From Clostridium sp. (GTDB lineage Bacteria > Bacillota > Clostridia > Clostridiales > Clostridiaceae): a stretch of DNA of 64,000 nt. Made by a program: the position numbers and the translations under genes. Location of the stretch: the NCBI GenBank assembly GCA_015058405.1, contig SVCL01000056.1, positions 23,709 to 87,708 of the forward strand, in the 5' to 3' direction. The notes beneath the pieces are model-generated. The model had not been told where the DNA came from. It saw nothing but the letters and a program-made list of their open reading frames with translations, and did not search any database. Shown here piece after piece: positions 62,271 through 64,000 of the stretch; the stretch's first letter is position 1; each line of letters starts with the position of its first letter.

Positions 62271-63719
62271 ATGAACTACAAGGTAGTATTAAAGGTTATA
62301 GGAAATGTATTAAAATATGAGGTTGCTCTTTTACTTATACCTTTATTAGTATCATTATATTATGGTGAAGGAGATGCTTTAGCTTTTTTAATAACTATTG
62401 TGTCTATGGTTCCAATAATATTTTTATTATGCAGAGTTAAAATTAAGAAAAAAGAGATGTACGCTAAAGAAGGTTTTATTACAGTAGGGATTGCTTGGCT
62501 TGTAATTTCAATTGTTGGAGCTATGCCTTTTGTAATAAATGGTGCTATACCATCTTTTATTGATGCATTTTTTGAAACAGTGTCAGGTTTTACTACTACA
62601 GGTGCTACAATTTTAACAGAAATAGAATCTTTACCAAAAGGAATACTGTTTTGGAGAAGTTTTACTCACTGGATAGGTGGAATGGGAGTATTAATATTTA
62701 TGCTTGCGCTTATACCTTCTTTAGGTGCAAATACAATACATTTATTGAAGGCAGAAAGTCCGGGACCTAATCCTGGAAAGATTGTTCCTAAGATTAAACA
62801 AACTGCTAAGATATTATACATAATATATTTTATATTTACAGTAATAGAAGCAATATGTTTAAAGATTGCAGGACTTTCTGTTTATGATTCTGTAATTCAT
62901 GCCCTTGGAACAGCGGGAACAGGTGGATTTTCAAATATGAATTCTAGTGTGGCATCCTTTAATAATCCAGCAGTAGAATGGATTATTGCTATATTCATGA
63001 TGATATTTGGTGTTAACTTTACATTATATTATCAGGCTATAAAGGGAAATGTGAAAAATGCATTGAAAAATGAAGAATTAAAATATTATGCATTAATAAT
63101 AGTTGTATCTGTTATTTTCATTACAATAAATATTTTTGATGTATATGGTGGTAATATTGGAGAAGCCGTTAGAGCGTCTACATTCCAAGTATCATCTATA
63201 GTAACATCAACTGGGTTTGCAACGACTGATTTTAATTTATGGCCTACTATGAGTAAAATGATAATAGTGTTCTTAATGATTGTAGGAGCTATGGCAGGTT
63301 CTACAGGTGGTGGTATAAAAACAATAAGATTTGTTATTATACTAAAGGCTATAAGACGTGAAATTAATAAGATATTACATCCTAAAAGAATACAAAGTGT
63401 GAAAATTGATGGTAAGGTAGTACAAGAAGAAACTATATCAGGTGTTTTCTTATTTATAGGAGCTTATGCAGTAATTTCGTTAATAGCTATGTTTATAATA
63501 TCTTTTGATGGATTTGATATGCTGACAACAACTACTTCAGTTATTACAACTATGAGTAATATAGGGCCAGGTCTTGAGATGGTAGGACCAGTAGGAAACT
63601 TTTCAGAGTTTTCATGGCTTAGTAAGTTAGTATTATCATTTTGTATGTTAGCTGGAAGATTAGAAATATATCCAATGCTTATAATGTTTAGTCCATCGGT
63701 GTGGAAGAAAAGTTATTAG
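62271..63719 (+). CDS. trkH: Trk potassium uptake channel subunit TrkH
   Basis: 482 residues, about ten membrane segments. The four K+ selectivity loops are visible: TVSGFTTTGATIL, LGTAGTGGFSNMN, VTSTGFATTDFN and TTTTSVITTMSNIGPG. FWRSFTHWIGGMGVLIFMLA and AGSTGGGIKTIRF are also typical. It forms the pore for K+ uptake. A perfect terminator follows and carries the group II intron. Confidence 0.95.
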   Translation: MNYKVVLKVIGNVLKYEVALLLIPLLVSLYYGEGDALAFLITIVSMVPIIFLLCRVKIKKKEMYAKEGFITVGIAWLVISIVGAMPFVINGAIPSFIDAFFETVSGFTTTGATILTEIESLPKGILFWRSFTHWIGGMGVLIFMLALIPSLGANTIHLLKAESPGPNPGKIVPKIKQTAKILYIIYFIFTVIEAICLKIAGLSVYDSVIHALGTAGTGGFSNMNSSVASFNNPAVEWIIAIFMMIFGVNFTLYYQAIKGNVKNALKNEELKYYALIIVVSVIFITINIFDVYGGNIGEAVRASTFQVSSIVTSTGFATTDFNLWPTMSKMIIVFLMIVGAMAGSTGGGIKTIRFVIILKAIRREINKILHPKRIQSVKIDGKVVQEETISGVFLFIGAYAVISLIAMFIISFDGFDMLTTTTSVITTMSNIGPGLEMVGPVGNFSEFSWLSKLVLSFCMLAGRLEIYPMLIMFSPSVWKKSY

Positions 63720-63730
63720 ATTTATATTAA

Positions 63731-63769
63731 TGAGGAAAGACTCACCTATTTGAGTCTTTCCTCATTTTT
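63731..63769 (+). terminator. Terminator of trkAH, target of the intron
   Basis: TGAGGAAAGACTCA (63731-63744) and TGAGTCTTTCCTCA (63751-63764), perfect 14-base stem, six-base loop, T5. The intron starts directly after the T-run. Confidence 0.95.
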
Positions 63770-64000
63770 GTGTGCACAGCATGGGCAACAACTCGACGGT
63801 GAAAGTCCGTTGTGGGCTTGGTAGTGGGAACCACTAGTCAAGGGGGGCAAGGGTGTCCATCGTGAGGTGGAATCTGAAGGAAGCCTAAGGCAAATTCTTG
63901 GTCTGAGGGACACGAACTACATATGAGGCTTGCTAAGGGCGGACGAGTTTGCAAAACAAAACAAAGTCCAACACTACCCAAACCCTTAGGAGTAAATGTA
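63770..64000 (+). mobile_element. Group IIC intron, 5' part (domain I), cut by the window end
   Basis: Starts GTGTGCACAGCATGGG, matching the GUGYG intron start and the 5' region of the Oceanobacillus iheyensis-type IIC ribozyme. Downstream blocks CAAGGGTGTCC, GGAATCTGAAGGAAGCC, GGTCTGAGGGACACGAACT, CATATGAGGCT, GAGTTTGC, AACAAAACAAAGTCC and GAGTAAATG match the conserved domain I core of this class. It sits right behind a terminator stem and T-run, the known target of IIC introns. The reverse transcriptase gene and 3' end would lie beyond the window. Confidence 0.93.

Noticed and set aside
1..64000. CRISPR arrays, tRNA and rRNA genes
   Set aside because: No regularly spaced repeats and no tRNA- or rRNA-like segments were seen on either strand.

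Overview
The window is very AT-rich, uses AGGAGG-type ribosome binding sites, and carries clostridial hallmarks: a group-5 (TcdR/UviA-type) sigma factor, a TcdE/UviB-like holin, a yjdF riboswitch, a T-box-controlled trp operon and a group IIC intron. It is best read as chromosome of a Clostridium sensu stricto species. I cannot name the species from sequence alone. All calls come from reading the sequence; no database search was run.

Layout. 1-9.3 kb: end of an amino-acid permease, a LysR regulator with a frameshifted YeiH-type transporter, NADP-isocitrate dehydrogenase, a yjdF riboswitch and its gene, a cellobiose-type PTS EIIC, a DUF3284-like protein and glutaminase. 9.4-13.3 kb: polA-coaE-lytic transglycosylase. 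13.4-17 kb: a three-gene cassette (GDSL esterase, GH-A-like hydrolase, tail-fibre-like protein) that looks like an orphan phage-tail receptor module. 17-24 kb: YhgE/Pip membrane protein, two tandem paralogous histidine kinases and TspO. 24-29.7 kb: a LacI-controlled alpha-glucoside operon (GH13 glucosidase, PTS EIICB, EEP-family hydrolase) with two LacI-type operators flanking the promoter. 29.9-32 kb: topoisomerase III.

32.1-37.6 kb is mostly on the minus strand: group-5 sigma factor, toxin-export-type holin, LrgB/LrgA, and a ThiXYZ/SsuABC-like ABC importer. 37.8-40.2 kb: an AAA ATPase and diaminopimelate dehydrogenase. 40.3-46.3 kb is an accessory, decaying region: a degenerate J-domain protein, several pseudogenes and fusions, a small Gly/Tyr-tailed peptide beside a DxD glycosyltransferase-like protein, a strongly structured ncRNA candidate, and a broken CheY-CheX-CheX cluster. 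47-53.7 kb: trpEGDCFBA behind a tryptophan T-box leader with what appear to be two successive antiterminator/terminator modules. 53.8-64 kb: a secreted endonuclease I bracketed by two related palindromic repeats, YwqG, a small radical-SAM-like protein, an amidase endolysin, a Met/Asn-rich protein, BioY, DUF1284, TrkA-TrkH, and the 5' part of a group IIC intron placed exactly after the trkH terminator.

The most promising new biology: (1) a small regulon in which the group-5 sigma factor, the holin and possibly the endolysin share TTTACA-N16/17-T-rich promoters, suggesting a holin/endolysin release system without its cargo nearby; (2) the peptide/glycosyltransferase-like cassette at 42.7-44.2 kb; (3) the structured RNA at about 44.24-44.57 kb; (4) the MITE-like repeats around the nuclease; (5) a hairpin between the Shine-Dalgarno and start codon of bioY.
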